Below are positions 1 through 20,213 of a stretch of 64,000 nt of DNA, piece by piece. The position numbers were made by a program, and so were the translations under genes. The notes below the pieces were generated by a model, which was not told the origin of the DNA, did no database searches, and worked only from the letters and a program-made list of their open reading frames with translations. Position 1 is the first letter of the stretch. Each line of letters opens with the position of its first letter. Source of the DNA: Schistosoma haematobium (taxonomy: Eukaryota; Platyhelminthes; Trematoda; Strigeidida; Schistosomatidae); contig NC_067195.1 of assembly GCF_000699445.3 (NCBI RefSeq), forward strand, positions 87,492,569 through 87,556,568. The letters run 5' to 3'.

Positions 1-220
1 TTCCGAAAGAATTCGGCTTTCACCATGAGGCGTCATAACTCTTCTAAATGAAGACGTTCTAACTGCCAGGACAGAGTATAAATGGTTTGAATCATTTTTC
101 CCGCTTAGCGTGTTATTCTTCTACGCGATGTGGTCGCTAACTTTATGCCCAACCCTCCTCTTTTGTCCTGGCTTGGGGTCGACAATATCCCCAGAGGGGC
201 TCCAGGCGGAGTTGAATGAA
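1..220 (-). mobile_element. RTE-S non-LTR retrotransposon, 5' untranslated fragment
   Basis: Read on the minus strand it matches 13371-13591 closely (GGAGGGTTGG, TGACGCCTCATGGT and CTTTCGG are shared), which leads into the endonuclease start in that copy. The fragment runs off the left window edge. Confidence 0.75.
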
Positions 221-700
221 TAAGTACATGTGCCAAAAAATAGCCAAATTTAATCTTGAATATCAACAATCGAGAAATTTAAACGCTTGTTATTGACGAT
301 AAATTACTTTAAACTGTTTTTGTGTTCATGAGTGTGAAGCGGTGTCCCACTAGTTATAAGCTATTTGATTTTCAACACTATGAGTTTGCAATTTACAACT
401 CCGGCCCGACCTAATTCAGTTTAAGCATTCGAGTAGTATCACTAATTCGTCTATAATGATTAAATTCTCTGAATCTCCAGTTTTAAAGTGAAATCATTTG
501 GTTAAGCTATTCGATATTGTGTAATGATTGATCCATAATGTTCAGAATCTAATCAACATGAATTCCCTTTATGCTTAAGGTATGTATTCAATAGCGTGTG
601 TATGCACTCTTTCTATATAAGTTGCGTCTTAATCATTAAGGTCACTTGGTGTTGTTTTACTTGTATCTTCCCATTGTTATTTAGGACTGCAATTTATCAG
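221..700. other. No recognised feature
   Basis: AT-rich sequence with no convincing ORF, repeat match or RNA fold. Confidence 0.5.
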
Positions 701-783
701 TTTCATGTTGGCAATATGTGTATCCTGTACGGATTGCCTCATCAACTCTGGGATGCAGGTACATCCAGCTGATAGTCCCAAAA

Positions 784-1300
784 TGCCCTAGTACGGCCGA
801 GAGTGGGGAGAGTTCGCTCTCCCTCTCCAAACGCTCTCACATGACCACGCGTATATAGCTTCTGCCAGGAAGTCCTACTCACTACCTTCTCATGGCATTA
901 CTTGTTTACGAAATTGATAGGACGAAAAGCGAATGTCCGATGCTTTAACCGGGTTGGTGGATATGGAGAATCGACCTAGGAGAGTTGGAAAACCCTCATC
1001 CCAACCCAATGCTCCACATCGGCTCCAGGATGCTGAAGGAACAAATGTTGTATGAACCAATTGTTGGTCACCGGCTAACATGGAACTGCATCTCCTTATG
1101 TTGGTCCACTGCCTTGTGGATCAGACCTTCAGGTCGAAGGCTCTGGGTGTGACCCCCAAAAACCACCTGGTTTGGTTCGGGCACCCGGGCAGTATCACAG
1201 CCCTCACACATATCGAATGAGATTTGTGTGGCGCATATGTATTTGGTGCCTCCTTGTACCAATATCTGTGTGTTAAAATAAATAAATAAATAAAATATCT
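784..1300 (+). mobile_element. R500 repeat, copy 1, complete with target duplication
   Basis: About 515 bp from ATGCCCTAGTACGGCCGAG to a tail of AAATA units. It is flanked by AGCTGATAGTCCCAAA (767-782) and AGCTGATGAGTCCCAAA (1301-1317), which differ by one missing base. An A-rich tail plus a long target duplication indicates insertion by a LINE-type machinery. Six other copies lie in the window. A 3' remnant of a larger non-LTR element is the alternative to a SINE. Confidence 0.85.
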
Positions 1301-1350
1301 AGCTGATGAGTCCCAAATAGGATGAAACGCGCATCCTGGATTCCACTGCT
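1296..1350 (+). ncRNA. Hammerhead ribozyme of SINE-A
   Basis: Core CTGATGA, stem II GTCC/GGAT around CAAATA, GAAAC, short GC-rich stem III, cleavage triplet ATC, then CTGGAT. Its 5' stem I strand was changed by the R500 insertion (ATCTAG instead of ATCCAG), so folding may be weakened. The Sm-alpha hammerhead of schistosomes is well known. Confidence 0.8.
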
Positions 1351-1385
1351 AATCACTATCCATCATTAATCATTAAGACTTATAA

Positions 1386-1974
1386 TTATACAGATGTTAC
1401 CATGTATATTATATATAAAATTTGGTCAAAATTCTCCTAAATTTCAATAATTCATGTTCATCAATTAGTATCTATGCCGAATAATTGATATTCATTAATT
1501 CCTATAAGAAAACTTATTTGCTTTTCTTATTTATCCTGTTTGTGGTAAACAAATTGTGAAATACAAATTTCTTTTCAAACAAATTATTAACAAGAGTAGT
1601 GTTTGTTCTATTTTTGTGTGTGTGTGTGTGTGTGAAACAAATTTGATTTCTTAGTTAAAACACGAGAAGATATTGTATCATAAAAAAGGGGTGTAAATAC
1701 ATATTACACATGTATATACATACACACATATGGATATATATACAGACAATTGGCATGTTTAAACCATTTTTCCAGATGACCTGGTGAAAAAAATGTAACT
1801 ATTACTGTTTATAATTAAAAAGAAGTTAATGAAACATCAAAGATACAATTTGTATTGTGTTTTGTAAAATTTTCCTATGTACTTGTACATATTCGATCAT
1901 TATAGATGACTGACTTTCTGTTCATATTCAGTATGTTTACTTTTGTTTAAAAATTCTTTACATTCAAATTAGTT
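1386..1974. other. AT-rich spacer with (TG)n near 1616-1634
   Basis: Contains a short TG run and TATA-rich dinucleotide stretches; no ORF or known repeat is supported. Confidence 0.5.
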
Positions 1975-2165
1975 TCTGATAGATCCTGGATTCGAATCAC
2001 TCGAAGGGTGGGATCATAGATGCACACTGCTGAGGAGTCCCATACTAGGACGAAACGATCATACAGTGCTTCCAGGTTTTCTATGGTTGTCTAGTTTCAA
2101 TTGACTCATGATTTCAACTATTAGAATGACTAAAATCTCCACAAAACCCCTTCTTATTTATTTAT
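1975..2165 (+). mobile_element. SINE-T copy
   Basis: Has the B-box-like GGATTCGAATC, then CACTGCTGAGGAGTCCC, AGGACGAAAC and the 3' module TTGACTCATGATTTCAACTATT. Stem III and the cleavage triplet are mutated (GATCATAC), so the hammerhead is probably dead. It forms a tail-to-tail pair with the next copy. Confidence 0.85.
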
Positions 2166-2194
2166 TTGTTGTTTAGTTATTATTAGAATGGAAG

Positions 2195-2410
2195 TTTGTG
2201 GAGATTGTAATGATTTTAATAGTTGAATTCATGAGTCGATATAAGTTAGGCCATCAATAAAAACCTGGAAGTACTGAACGACCATTTGTTCTAGCATTGA
2301 ACTCTTCAACAGTGCACATCCACGATATTGCACGCGGGACTCGAACCCGGGACCTTCGGTCTCGTGCGTGAACGCTTATTCTCTTGACCATTGAATGGGC
2401 ATTCGACGGT
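2195..2410 (-). mobile_element. SINE-T copy, inverted partner
   Basis: Minus-strand copy from the 3' module (TGAATTCATGAG on +) to the tRNA-like head (GACTCGAACCCGGGACC on +). The hammerhead region is degenerate. Confidence 0.83.
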
Positions 2411-2539
2411 GTTAATATCTAATTTCAGTCGATCTATGAATGGTTGCGGAATCATTCATCCATTGTCTGAGTTAGATTTCTGTCTCATATCAGACACAGA
2501 TTGGACTCGACTTGTCAAGCCTTCTCACTTGAACTCCAG

Positions 2540-2640
2540 GAAATTCATCTTAACGTCCCATACTAGGACGAAACGGCCATCCAATGCTTTCAGGTTTTCA
2601 ATGGTGGTCTAACTTACATGGACTTATAAATTCAAGTATT
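2540..2640 (+). mobile_element. SINE-T 3' fragment
   Basis: Begins at CGTCCCATACTAGGACGAAAC and runs through the 3' module; head and the CTGAGGA half are missing. Confidence 0.75.
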
Positions 2641-3335
2641 GGTTTATTACCAATTTATAAAACTAATATCTGTAAATCACTTCTATTAAATCATTGAAAC
2701 GTGTTAAGATAGAGTGGAGTTAAGAATTTCTTTGTGATTAGTGTGTTTACATTTTAGTTATAATTCATGATTGAAAACCTTAGACGACTTTTTTAAAATG
2801 TATATTCCATTCATACTTGATTTTGTTATTGATATCCCTTCTAGAATCAACTATTTCGTAATCTAACTTTTTAAGGTTTATTCTCCTACCTAGAGACTGT
2901 CTTTTTAGTCCACCTTACAATATCATGGTGAATGGAAATGACTGAATTTTTTTAGTTTTTCAATCGTTTTAAGTGACAATAAGATAATGTTTAGAATGTG
3001 TTTCTCTCTACCTAAATACTAAATGTATCTTCAAGACTTGTCTTTGTCAGTATCTAAATTGATTATAGGAACTAGGAAACAGTCGAGAGTGTTAACTATT
3101 TTACTTAATCTAACAGTATTTTATCAGCCTATGATGTAATTTGGTGTATGGTGAAAACGACATGTGTGCAAAAAATTTATATGTCTGTGAGCCATAGCTT
3201 CTGAACTTTCTAGACATTTACTGGTCTCTAATGTTGAGTCATTATCATCTTCGAAGTATTAATCGTATGTGGTGTAACACGTTTATGGCGCTCTCAGTAT
3301 AGTCGGTATATTACTTAAAGGCGTAAAACCACTAT
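2641..3335. other. No recognised feature
   Basis: AT-rich sequence without a supported gene or repeat. Confidence 0.5.
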
Positions 3336-3720
3336 GATTGAGACGTGCCACTGTCTATTGGATTGAGCCGTATAAATAGGTACAAAACACCTTCTTAGAG
3401 TTCTGGTGAGAAGCCGTGACCAGTGGAGCTAATCCGTGTCGGGTGGAAACAGGTGTCTACCTCAATACAATGGAAGATGGTCGCGTAATTTCATGGATTG
3501 GTTGAGGTTAGACATTAACATTATTGGATACCGGCTCAGTGGTCTAGTTGGTTGAGCGCCTGGCGCGAGACTGATAGGTCCTCGGTTCGAATCTCGTAAG
3601 GCGGGATCATGGATGCGCATTGTTGAGGAGTCCCATACTAGGTCGAAACGGCCATCCAGTGCTTTCAGGTTTTCCATGGTAGTCTAGCTCCAATCGACTT
3701 ATAAATTCAACTATTAAAAG
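3336..3720 (+). mobile_element. SINE-T, long copy with 5' leader
   Basis: A leader (from about 3340, with GGAGCTAATCCGTGTCGGGT) is followed by a tRNA-like head at 3533-3612: A-box-like GCTCAGTGGTCTAGTTGG and B-box GGTTCGAATCT. The hammerhead region reads TTGTTGAGGAGTCCC and GGTCGAAAC, with mutated core. The leader also occurs at 43060 and 50755, so it is part of the repeat. Ends about 200 bases before the triplet array. Confidence 0.85.
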
Positions 3721-3914
3721 TAAGAAGAATTTTTCTGAACAATCATAGACTGAGTGATTAACAATCTTTTCATTGTGAATATATTGTTGTAAAAGATGAA
3801 ATACCCGCATCATAAAATAATAAGCATAATACAGCGTTGGTGAACTTTATCCTAAGAAAAGCATACGAACTATGTAGGTGAGAAAAATGATTGGCACCAT
3901 AATTTTGTCATTCA

Positions 3915-13110
<9,196 letters not shown>

Positions 13111-13111
13111 G

Positions 13112-13340
13112 TTATAGTCACATTACTTACTTACTTACGCCTGTTACTCCCAATGGAGTATAGGCCGCCCATCAGCATTCTCCAACCCACTCTACCCTGG
13201 GTCTTCATTTATAGTTCTATTCAATTGTTGTTCATTCTTCTCGTATCTGTCTCCATTTCTAGGCATAATATGTTCTTTGGTCTTCCTCCTTTCTTATAAC
13301 CTTGAGGATTGCAAGTGTGTGCTTGCCTTGTGACGCAGCT
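13112..13340 (-). mobile_element. RTE-S 3' end fragment
   Basis: On the minus strand it ends in CCAATAGGAG-like sequence and GGCGTAAGTAAGTAAGT, the GTAA-type tail of this family. It encodes degraded pieces of the family C-terminus. Confidence 0.8.
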
Positions 13341-13370
13341 CGGTGCTTTCCTCATTATGTGTCCTATCCT

Positions 13371-13775
13371 CCTGGAGCCCCTCTAAGGCTACTGCCGGTA
13401 CCAAACTCGGATAAAGAAGGAGGGTTGGACATGAAGTTATCGACCCCATCCCGTAGAAAAATAACTCACTAAAAAAACGCTAAGCAGAAAAAATAATTCA
13501 AATCATTTAAACTCTGTCCTGGGAGTTAGAAGGTCTTCATTTAAAAGAGTTATGACGCCTCATGGTAAAAGCCGAGTTCTTTCGGAGTTGACGAGGCTGA
13601 TGTCCCTTCTTACAACCAGAGCAACCATTAATTTAGGTACATGGAATGCTCTGGAGAATCTTCCGAATTACGGCAGAAATGAAAAGATACAATCTGGAGG
13701 TGCTTGGAATCAGTGAAACTTATTGAACGCAGGCTGGACAACAGTCATAATCACGTACTTTTTAAAAAACTTGAC
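13371..13775 (+). mobile_element. RTE-S 5' end with start of the endonuclease, inverted relative to its neighbour
   Basis: Starts with the 5' leader also seen at 1-220 (minus). It then reads TINLGTWNAL and, in another frame, NLEVLGISET with TQAGQQ, the N-terminal motifs of an apurinic-type endonuclease. Several frameshifts and a stop show that it is dead. Confidence 0.78.
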
Positions 13776-14370
13776 ACCCTCAACCCTCAGTTATAAAAAA
13801 AATGAGAAAACTAAGAATGAGTAAGGGGCTTTAGGCTACAGAGTAAAAAAGGTGTACATGCAACTCATACACGTATAATGTACGCTATCGAAGCGAGCTC
13901 AACAAAAATGTGTAAGTAGAGATAACCTTGTACGGATGAATGATTCGCTTGTTCATAATAATCTTTCTACAGTTACGTCTCTCAACTACCTGTGGCCTTC
14001 AGACACAATGTGATTTACCTGGACTCCATAAGCTTACTGCTAACTCATCTGAATCATTTTGAAGGTTGAGCTTATTGGTGTCAATCGTATGAGTATACAT
14101 CAAAAAGAATATGAATTAACGTGGATACCATGGACAAAAATTAAGACTTGAATGGATAATGAACAAGAACACATATTACGAATCTCCAGTCTATTCAATC
14201 CAAACCAATTGATTTACACTGAGATGGAAGGTGAGAATCAATCCGACATCATACAGTTTGTTGTGATATACCTACTACATAGATATCAGTCCTGTTGTCT
14301 GACTGACGACACTTGCCCATATTTATTATAAATACACATATTAGAAACATACAAAAACGATTTGTAATCA
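13776..14370. other. No supported feature
   Basis: A segment at about 13976-14068 is open in one frame between a TTTCTACAG acceptor-like and a GAAGGTTGAG donor-like site, but its 30 residues resemble no E1 segment, so no exon is called. Confidence 0.4.
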
Positions 14371-14374
14371 AAGA

Positions 14375-14615
14375 TGGGTTTTGTGGATATTATAGTAATT
14401 TATTAATTGAATTCATGAGTCAATTGAAGCTAAACGACCATAGAAAACCTGGAAGCACTGGACAGTCATTTCTTCCTAGTATAAGACACCTCAGCAACGT
14501 GATCCACAATCCTGCCTCACGAGATCCGAACCCATTACCTATCAGTTTCGCGCGCGATCGCTTAACCACTAGACCACTGAGCCAGCCGGCATCCAACGGT
14601 ACTGATGTCTAAAAC
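14375..14615 (-). mobile_element. SINE-T copy
   Basis: 3' module (TGAATTCATGAGTCAATTGA on +), hammerhead region with altered stems, and tRNA-like head (TAACCACTAGACCACTGAGC on +). Confidence 0.84.
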
Positions 14616-14969
14616 ATCGATTTATTCAGTACAATGTATTTGATTAAAGTGAAATACAAAAAAATCTCTAAGTAAAAATTATGGAATATTCTAGGAAAAT
14701 CCATTTTCATCAAGAAAAATTGTTTGATCATCGCATTATGTAAATTCAATATATAAATTCCAGTTTTTCTTCTACCCAATAGACAAACCCTATGGAAAAT
14801 CTATTGACTACTGTAATAATAATCATATTGATTTTTGTAGTTTCACTCAAACGTTACAATCTATATTTAACTTTGTGACAGGTTGTAATAAGTCTAGGTT
14901 AAGCATTCTTCTATTTCACTGTTCAATAAAACTGCAACATTTAGCATCTTTCCATTCATTCAATAAGTC

Positions 14970-15235
14970 CGTGTTGTATGTAAAAAGATGCTTTTCATTG
15001 AAGATTCCACTGCAATCGTCTAAAGCTATCTACACATGTCTTATGTAAACAAACCACTAGAACGGCATCCCAACCTACCGGATAAAAATAAAAGAGTGAA
15101 TCAGATGAAAGTTAGAGTTTAAAATGAAATCCTCAGTGAAAATTCCAAAATGACATGTCTCATTTACCTATTAACGGAATGGAAAAATGCCCAAAAGTAC
15201 TTGTTACCGCATACGCATCGAGCATCGAAAAACGT
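14970..15235 (+). repeat. Short interspersed segment, shared with 54320-54535
   Basis: Includes ATGAAAGTTAGAGTTTAAAA and CAAAATGACATGTCTCATTT, found with few changes at 54320-54535. Both copies sit beside an RTE-S fragment. No coding potential seen. Confidence 0.7.
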
Positions 15236-15252
15236 ATGCATTGCCAACTCAC

Positions 15253-15836
15253 AGTTGGGCAGCATCATTGATGAACATGGTGGATCTGATGCAGATGTGA
15301 TGGCACGGATCGACAAAGCAAGAGCAACATGTTTACAACTGTAGAGTATCTGGGACTCAAACCAATAGTCAACAAACACCAAGGTCAGAATTTTCAATAC
15401 AAATGTCAAGAGAGTTCTACTGTATGGGGCGGAAACCTGGAGAACTACGAAAGCCATCATCCAGAAGATACAGGTGTTTATTAACAGTTGTCTACACAAA
15501 ATACTTCGGATACGTTGGCCAGACACCTACTGTGGGAGAGAACAAACCAGATTTCGGCGGAGGAAGAAATCAGGAAGAAGCGCTGGAAGTGGATAGGACA
15601 CACATTGAGGAAAGGACCCAACTGCATCACAAGATATGCCCCCATCGCTTGGATTTCTCAAAGCCAAAGGATAAGAGGAAGACCAAAGAACACATTACTT
15701 CGAGAAATGGAGATAGACATAAGAAGTATGAACAAAAATTGGATAGAACTAGAAAGGAATGCCCAGGACAGAGTGGGTTGAAGAATGCTGGTCGGCGGCC
15801 TATGCTCTATTGGGAGTAACAGGCGTAAGTAAGTAC
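15253..15836 (+). mobile_element. RTE-S 3' part, C-terminal coding remnant
   Basis: Encodes [20 protein letters not shown], then in other frames [34 protein letters not shown] and the end LGRRPMLYWE-type region, finishing in GGCGTAAGTAAGTA. This is the post-RT region of an SR2/RTE-like protein with at least two frameshifts. Confidence 0.88.
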
Positions 15837-16914
15837 CAACTCACACACACGTATCCCATCTCTCTGTGATAATACGTTTTTTATAGGCACTCGTGAGTGT
15901 AGTTAGTAGTCAAAACATCCAGTTGATTAATTGTGACAAATTTAAAGCAGGAAGATTTTATTGCGTTATTTACATGACTGGAAAAACAATATATGACCTC
16001 AGATGCTTATATACATCATCAGAGGTCGAACCCACGACTGTTTGTTCCACACGCGAACTCCTAACCTCTAGACTACTGGGCATTGATTCAATGATTTACA
16101 TACTTAACTTTCATCAGTTTGTAATATCCAAGGTTCTATATTCGGCCCCCTGGTGGTGTGGTCGTGTATTCGTGTATTATGGAGTTAAAATTGTCTTTGT
16201 CATTCTCAATTCTAAAAGACAGGTAAGTATAACTAACTTTCATACAAGCTGAACGACAGTAGTTATGAAATATTCAATGACATATGAAGCCATTAAAGTT
16301 AGCATTATTATAGATCTAAATATAACCGTTGAGGTAAAAGGAAAGGCTACGTTGTCATTCTGATCACCAGTAATTTGTCCAACGAGTGTGATGCTTATTC
16401 CCGAAGGTTTGTATCATCCTGTTGGTGTTAACGGCTGATCAATTATACATGCATCATGAACGGCTAGCTTTGATATTTTCATTTAGACATAAGTATTAGG
16501 AAAACTGGGTCATAGCTAAAATTGGAATCCAGTACACGTGTTTTAAACTGTTTGCTACCCGTCAGCTAGATGCATCTTTATTTCGGTGTTCAATTTTTAT
16601 GCTGAAACTCAAACCCTATACAAATCTCTTCAAATGCATCACCTAATAAGTTACTGAGTCCAGAAATCCAATAACTTGTTCAATAGATTTGAAGTTTTTT
16701 TTGTATGAGTTAGAATTTTCCTGCTTTAAAAGAGATAAAACGTGCTTGCTGTATCACACTGCTAGCTACAATTCAGATACAATGATAACTTCTAACCAAA
16801 TGACAATATTGAAGCATCCACTCATCACGATACGTATATCCCGATAGGGATCGATCATTTGTAATCCTTAATATATTAACTACTGGAAAAATCAATCAAC
16901 TAGAATATCAGAAG
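15837..16914. other. Repeat debris, no gene
   Basis: At about 15990-16095 there is a weak minus-strand SINE head (TCGAACCCACGAC and CCTCTAGACTACTGGGCATT on +). A CAG-GTAAGT site at 16217 looks like a good donor, but no protein-like exon precedes it. Confidence 0.45.
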
Positions 16915-17040
16915 GGGTTTTTGTGGATATTACAGTAATTTCAATAGTTAAGATCATGAGTCAATTGAAGCTAGACCACGATGGAAAACCTGGAAGCACT
17001 GGATGACCGTTTCGTCTTATTGTGGGACTCCTCATAAGTG
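16915..17040 (-). mobile_element. SINE-T 3' half
   Basis: Minus-strand 3' module and hammerhead region (GACGAAACGG keeps the GAAA box), ending abruptly at 17040, where an opposite copy begins. Confidence 0.82.
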
Positions 17041-17290
17041 GATGTGTTGCTCGATTTCGTGTATAGGTCGAAGCTAGACATTAACAACGTTGGATGCCGA
17101 CTCAGTGGTCTAGAAGTTAAGCATTCGTGCGCGAGACTGGTAGTTAATGGGTTTGAATCTCGTGAGGCGGGATCGTGGATTCGCACTGTTGAGGAGTTCT
17201 ATACTAGGATGAGACGGTCATCTAGTGCTTCCAGGTTTTCCACTGTGGTGTGCCTTTAATTGACTCATGATCTCAACTATTGAAATAAAC
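17041..17290 (+). mobile_element. SINE-T copy
   Basis: tRNA-like head (GACTCAGTGGTCTAGAAG, GGGTTTGAATCTCG), then hammerhead region with a GAGA in place of GAAA, then the 3' module. It abuts the minus copy head-on. Confidence 0.84.
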
Positions 17291-17879
17291 AGAATATATC
17301 AGACATCAATTAGATAGGTGTTTACTCCAATCTATCAAGTAAATCCTATTTGTAGTATCAAAATATAAGGTTGACTTTTTTCCAGTCATTATTCAAGTGT
17401 ATGTATAACCTGTATGTATATACACATGCTTATATATATATGAGTACCTATATAAGTGTCTTTTATTTTAATTTCATTAGTCTCTATTTCAACATTTCAT
17501 CATCTCATCATTTATCTATACACACCTATTTTAGAAATTGATACATCCATATGTATGATAAGGACTTGTTGTTTGTATTGGGTATGGATAAGATTAAATA
17601 CGATGTTAGACAAGTTGTTGCTAATGTAATCATGTAAACATTAGATGAGTTCGATGCATATACATTGTTGTACATACATAAAGATTAATTATTTAAGCCT
17701 GTCTATAGAATAATATAAACTTGTTAAACCAATCATATGAACTTCATTATTGTATCTATCAGACACATTTGGATAATATCCTTTTTTTCTTTCTTTTCTA
17801 CTCACTTATACAGACATTTATACATATATATCTCTTCAATTATGAAAAAGAATTATACACTAAAACCTAGTTACTATGT
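17291..17879. other. AT-rich spacer
   Basis: TATA-rich and simple-sequence stretches; no gene or known repeat supported. Confidence 0.5.
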
Positions 17880-18390
17880 TATGATAATGCCTTCTTCTTT
17901 TGGTGCCTGTCACTCCTCGTGCAGGAGCATAGACAGCTCATCAGCATTCTCCGTCCAAACCTGTCCTAGGCAATCCTTTCCAGCTCTTTCCAATTGTTAT
18001 TCATCATTTTCATATCTGCTTCTATTTCCCAACGTAATGTGTTCTTTGGCCTTCCTTTTTTCCGCTTCCCTTCAGGATTCCCAGTTAGTGCTTGCCTCGT
18101 GATGCAGTTTGATGATTTGTGTAATGTATGTCTTATCCATTTCCGTCGTCTTTTATTAATTTCCTCTTGATCTGAAAGCTGGTTTATTCTGTCTCAGAGA
18201 AGGCTGTTGTTGATGGTATCCGGCCAATGGATGTTGAGTATCTTGCGTAGACAACTATTTATAAATACTTGTATCTTCTTGATGATGGTTGTGATAGTTC
18301 TCGAAGTTTTAGATCTGTATAATGGAACTGATTGTGACTTTGATAGTGGTTGATGATAATGCCTTGGAAATAATAATTTCAATAGGATCT
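17880..18390 (-). mobile_element. RTE-S related 3' fragment, divergent subfamily
   Basis: On the minus strand it reads [23 protein letters not shown] with NNSLL, the same block as [14 protein letters not shown] in RTE-S, but DNA differs strongly. The 3' end has CACTCCTCGTGCAGGAGCAT, as at 27720. Confidence 0.78.
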
Positions 18391-19395
18391 CTCACCAGCA
18401 TACGTACTCATACTGATAAATGAACTATTTGAATTTCTTCTTACTATACTGTATTCATACAACTTTTCATTTATTCAATTGAACTTACTTTGCTTGTAGG
18501 TTTCGTTTTATTATGGATGTCTCTCACATTCATAGTGGCACTAATAATCAAACTTATTTAATGCTAGTCTGTGACAGATTAAACTAGGTTCCGGATATCT
18601 CTTAATCAAATATCAAACTATTTAGTCTTCAGTGTCCTGTAAAGATTTGAGTATTGTATGCGGCTCAAAATCGTGTACATAAATTTAGGTCTGGTAAATG
18701 AGTCAATATTGTCTTCTTTTTATCACGCTAAGTTCAATTCGTCCCTGATATGGGTTTTTTTCGATTTTACTGATTTGGTGAACACTAATAACATTATTGT
18801 ATCTTGTTCTCCGATTGTTTTAGGTAATAAGTTTGTTTTGATATCCACCCTGACACTCAAACCAAGTACTTAACACTTCGGACACCTATTACATTATTGT
18901 CTAAAAATGGCAATATCGACCGAATTCACTCGTCCACAAGGTGTATCTGCAATATAGGTGAAACTAATGTTCACTGTAGCCCTCGAACCCACATCATACA
19001 ACGTTACTGTCTGAAACGTTAATACTGACCTGATCTCTCATTGTATTTAGGTGTTTACGTTGACAAACTGATAAATAGCAACCAGTTTCGTATTTTTCCA
19101 GTTCTTATTGTTGGTCAAATTCTATAGACTTACTTGGATGTGTGGTCTGCTGTGGGGGGGGGTAGTCTAGGGATATTCATGGTTGTTTTCATAGCCATCT
19201 TAGGAACTAGTAGTAGATAAGAGAAAGATCAGAAACAAGGCAGTCTATTGAAAGTTGTGTAAATCCTGAGTTTTCCATCTTTTTAATCTAATTTTTTTTA
19301 TTGTGGTATTGGTATACATAGTTGAGTATGTGACATGTAGTAAGTATTGACTATCTTTTGCTTGTTTTATTGAACATCTTGTTATCAGAAATTTA
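18391..19395. other. No recognised feature
   Basis: AT-rich spacer with a G run at 19154-19162. An open stretch at 18658-18873 has no recognisable protein signature. Confidence 0.45.
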
Positions 19396-19404
19396 CTTTA
19401 CTTA

Positions 19405-19470
19405 CTAAGGAGTTTACTTACGCCTGTTACTTCTCGTGGAGGAGCACGGGCCGCCCACCAGCACTTGGAA
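19405..19470 (-). mobile_element. RTE-S tail fragment, divergent subfamily
   Basis: About 60 bases: CTTACGCCTGTTACTTCTCG and GGCCGCCCACCAGCA on +, matching the extreme 3' end of the family. Confidence 0.65.
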
Positions 19471-19609
19471 TAATCATAAGCAGTGCACAAAGTTCTGACT
19501 ATTTCATGTTTAATTAACTGATAATGAAATTGAAAATATGAATAATAATAATTATTATTATTATAAAGGTCTGAATTATCCTGTTGTTGATATTCAGGAC
19601 TCGGTTTTT

Positions 19610-19750
19610 GATCAACCTTTATTGGCATACCTGCACTCAGTATTTCAGTAGATAACACGTTACCGTAAGGTACTGAGTTAGAAAATCAAGACTTCGAATG
19701 TGCAGGTACATCCAACTAACGAGTCTTACATAGGTTGAACTTACCTGCCG
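19610..19750 (+). mobile_element. SINE-A, degenerate
   Basis: Has GTGCAGGTACATCCAACTAACGAGTC. The hammerhead core has lost CTGA and the GAAA box reads TGAAC, so it is inactive. Confidence 0.65.
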
Positions 19751-20021
19751 CGACCCAAATATACTATAAAGATATTTTATATTTTATAGAAACATCTGTA
19801 TTTTTTCTACTCGTATACAGTCTACTATACGTTGCTAGATGTCTACTGTATTATCCGGTGTTACAATGTCATTAATGAGTATAGGCAATATGATTTCAGA
19901 AAAAATTAATGAGTTCGTGAAATGAAAAGAATAAGATTATTTTGAAACTCAAGATTCAGGGAAGAATAGAAAGTTAAAAGATCTGAGTCATTGTGACAAA
20001 TTCTGAACCATATCATCTAAC

Positions 20022-20213
20022 AATAATATATTTGTAATATCCCAATGAGTAGAAAATTGGATTTTCTGACGTTTCGTGACTTAGTGTAAGTCACTTCTTC
20101 AGAGAATAAATAACCAAATTAAAATTAATCCAAGTTTAAATAGTACAATGGAACAATGCTAGAATAATATTAGATCAATCAAAAAACAGGTCTGAACAAG
20201 TTGATGTCATGTC
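20022..20213 (-). repeat. PLE terminal repeat, 3' side
   Basis: Inverted copy of 22745-22934 with only a few mismatches. It includes the hammerhead-like motif on the minus strand, which is the element's sense strand. Confidence 0.92.
20063..20106 (-). ncRNA. Hammerhead-like ribozyme motif in PLE terminal repeat (sense copy)
   Basis: Same motif as at 22850-22893, on the minus strand near the element's 3' end, where a cut would release the transcript end. Core, seven-pair stem II, GAAAC and GTC are all present. Confidence 0.7.

Larger units (their letters stand above)
701..1385 (+). mobile_element. SINE-A (Sm-alpha-like), split by an R500 insertion
   Basis: The left part (to 783) carries the typical sequence ATGCAGGTACATCCAGCTGA. 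The right part from 1301 carries the full hammerhead core and the 3' segment TGGATTCCACTGCTAATCAC. Between them is an R500 copy flanked by a duplicated 16-17 bp target. Confidence 0.85.

Noticed and set aside
3533..3612. tRNA gene
   Set aside because: A- and B-box-like sequences are present, but no acceptor stem closes, and the same head recurs in many SINE-T copies. It is a tRNA-derived SINE head.
13976..14068. Possible 93-nt exon with acceptor- and donor-like edges
   Set aside because: The open frame matches no E1 segment expected upstream of 24187, and the donor (GAAGGTTGAG) is weak.
16160..16220. Exon ending at CAG-GTAAGT near 16217
   Set aside because: The donor is good but the preceding residues look like no known protein and the surrounding sequence looks repeat-derived.
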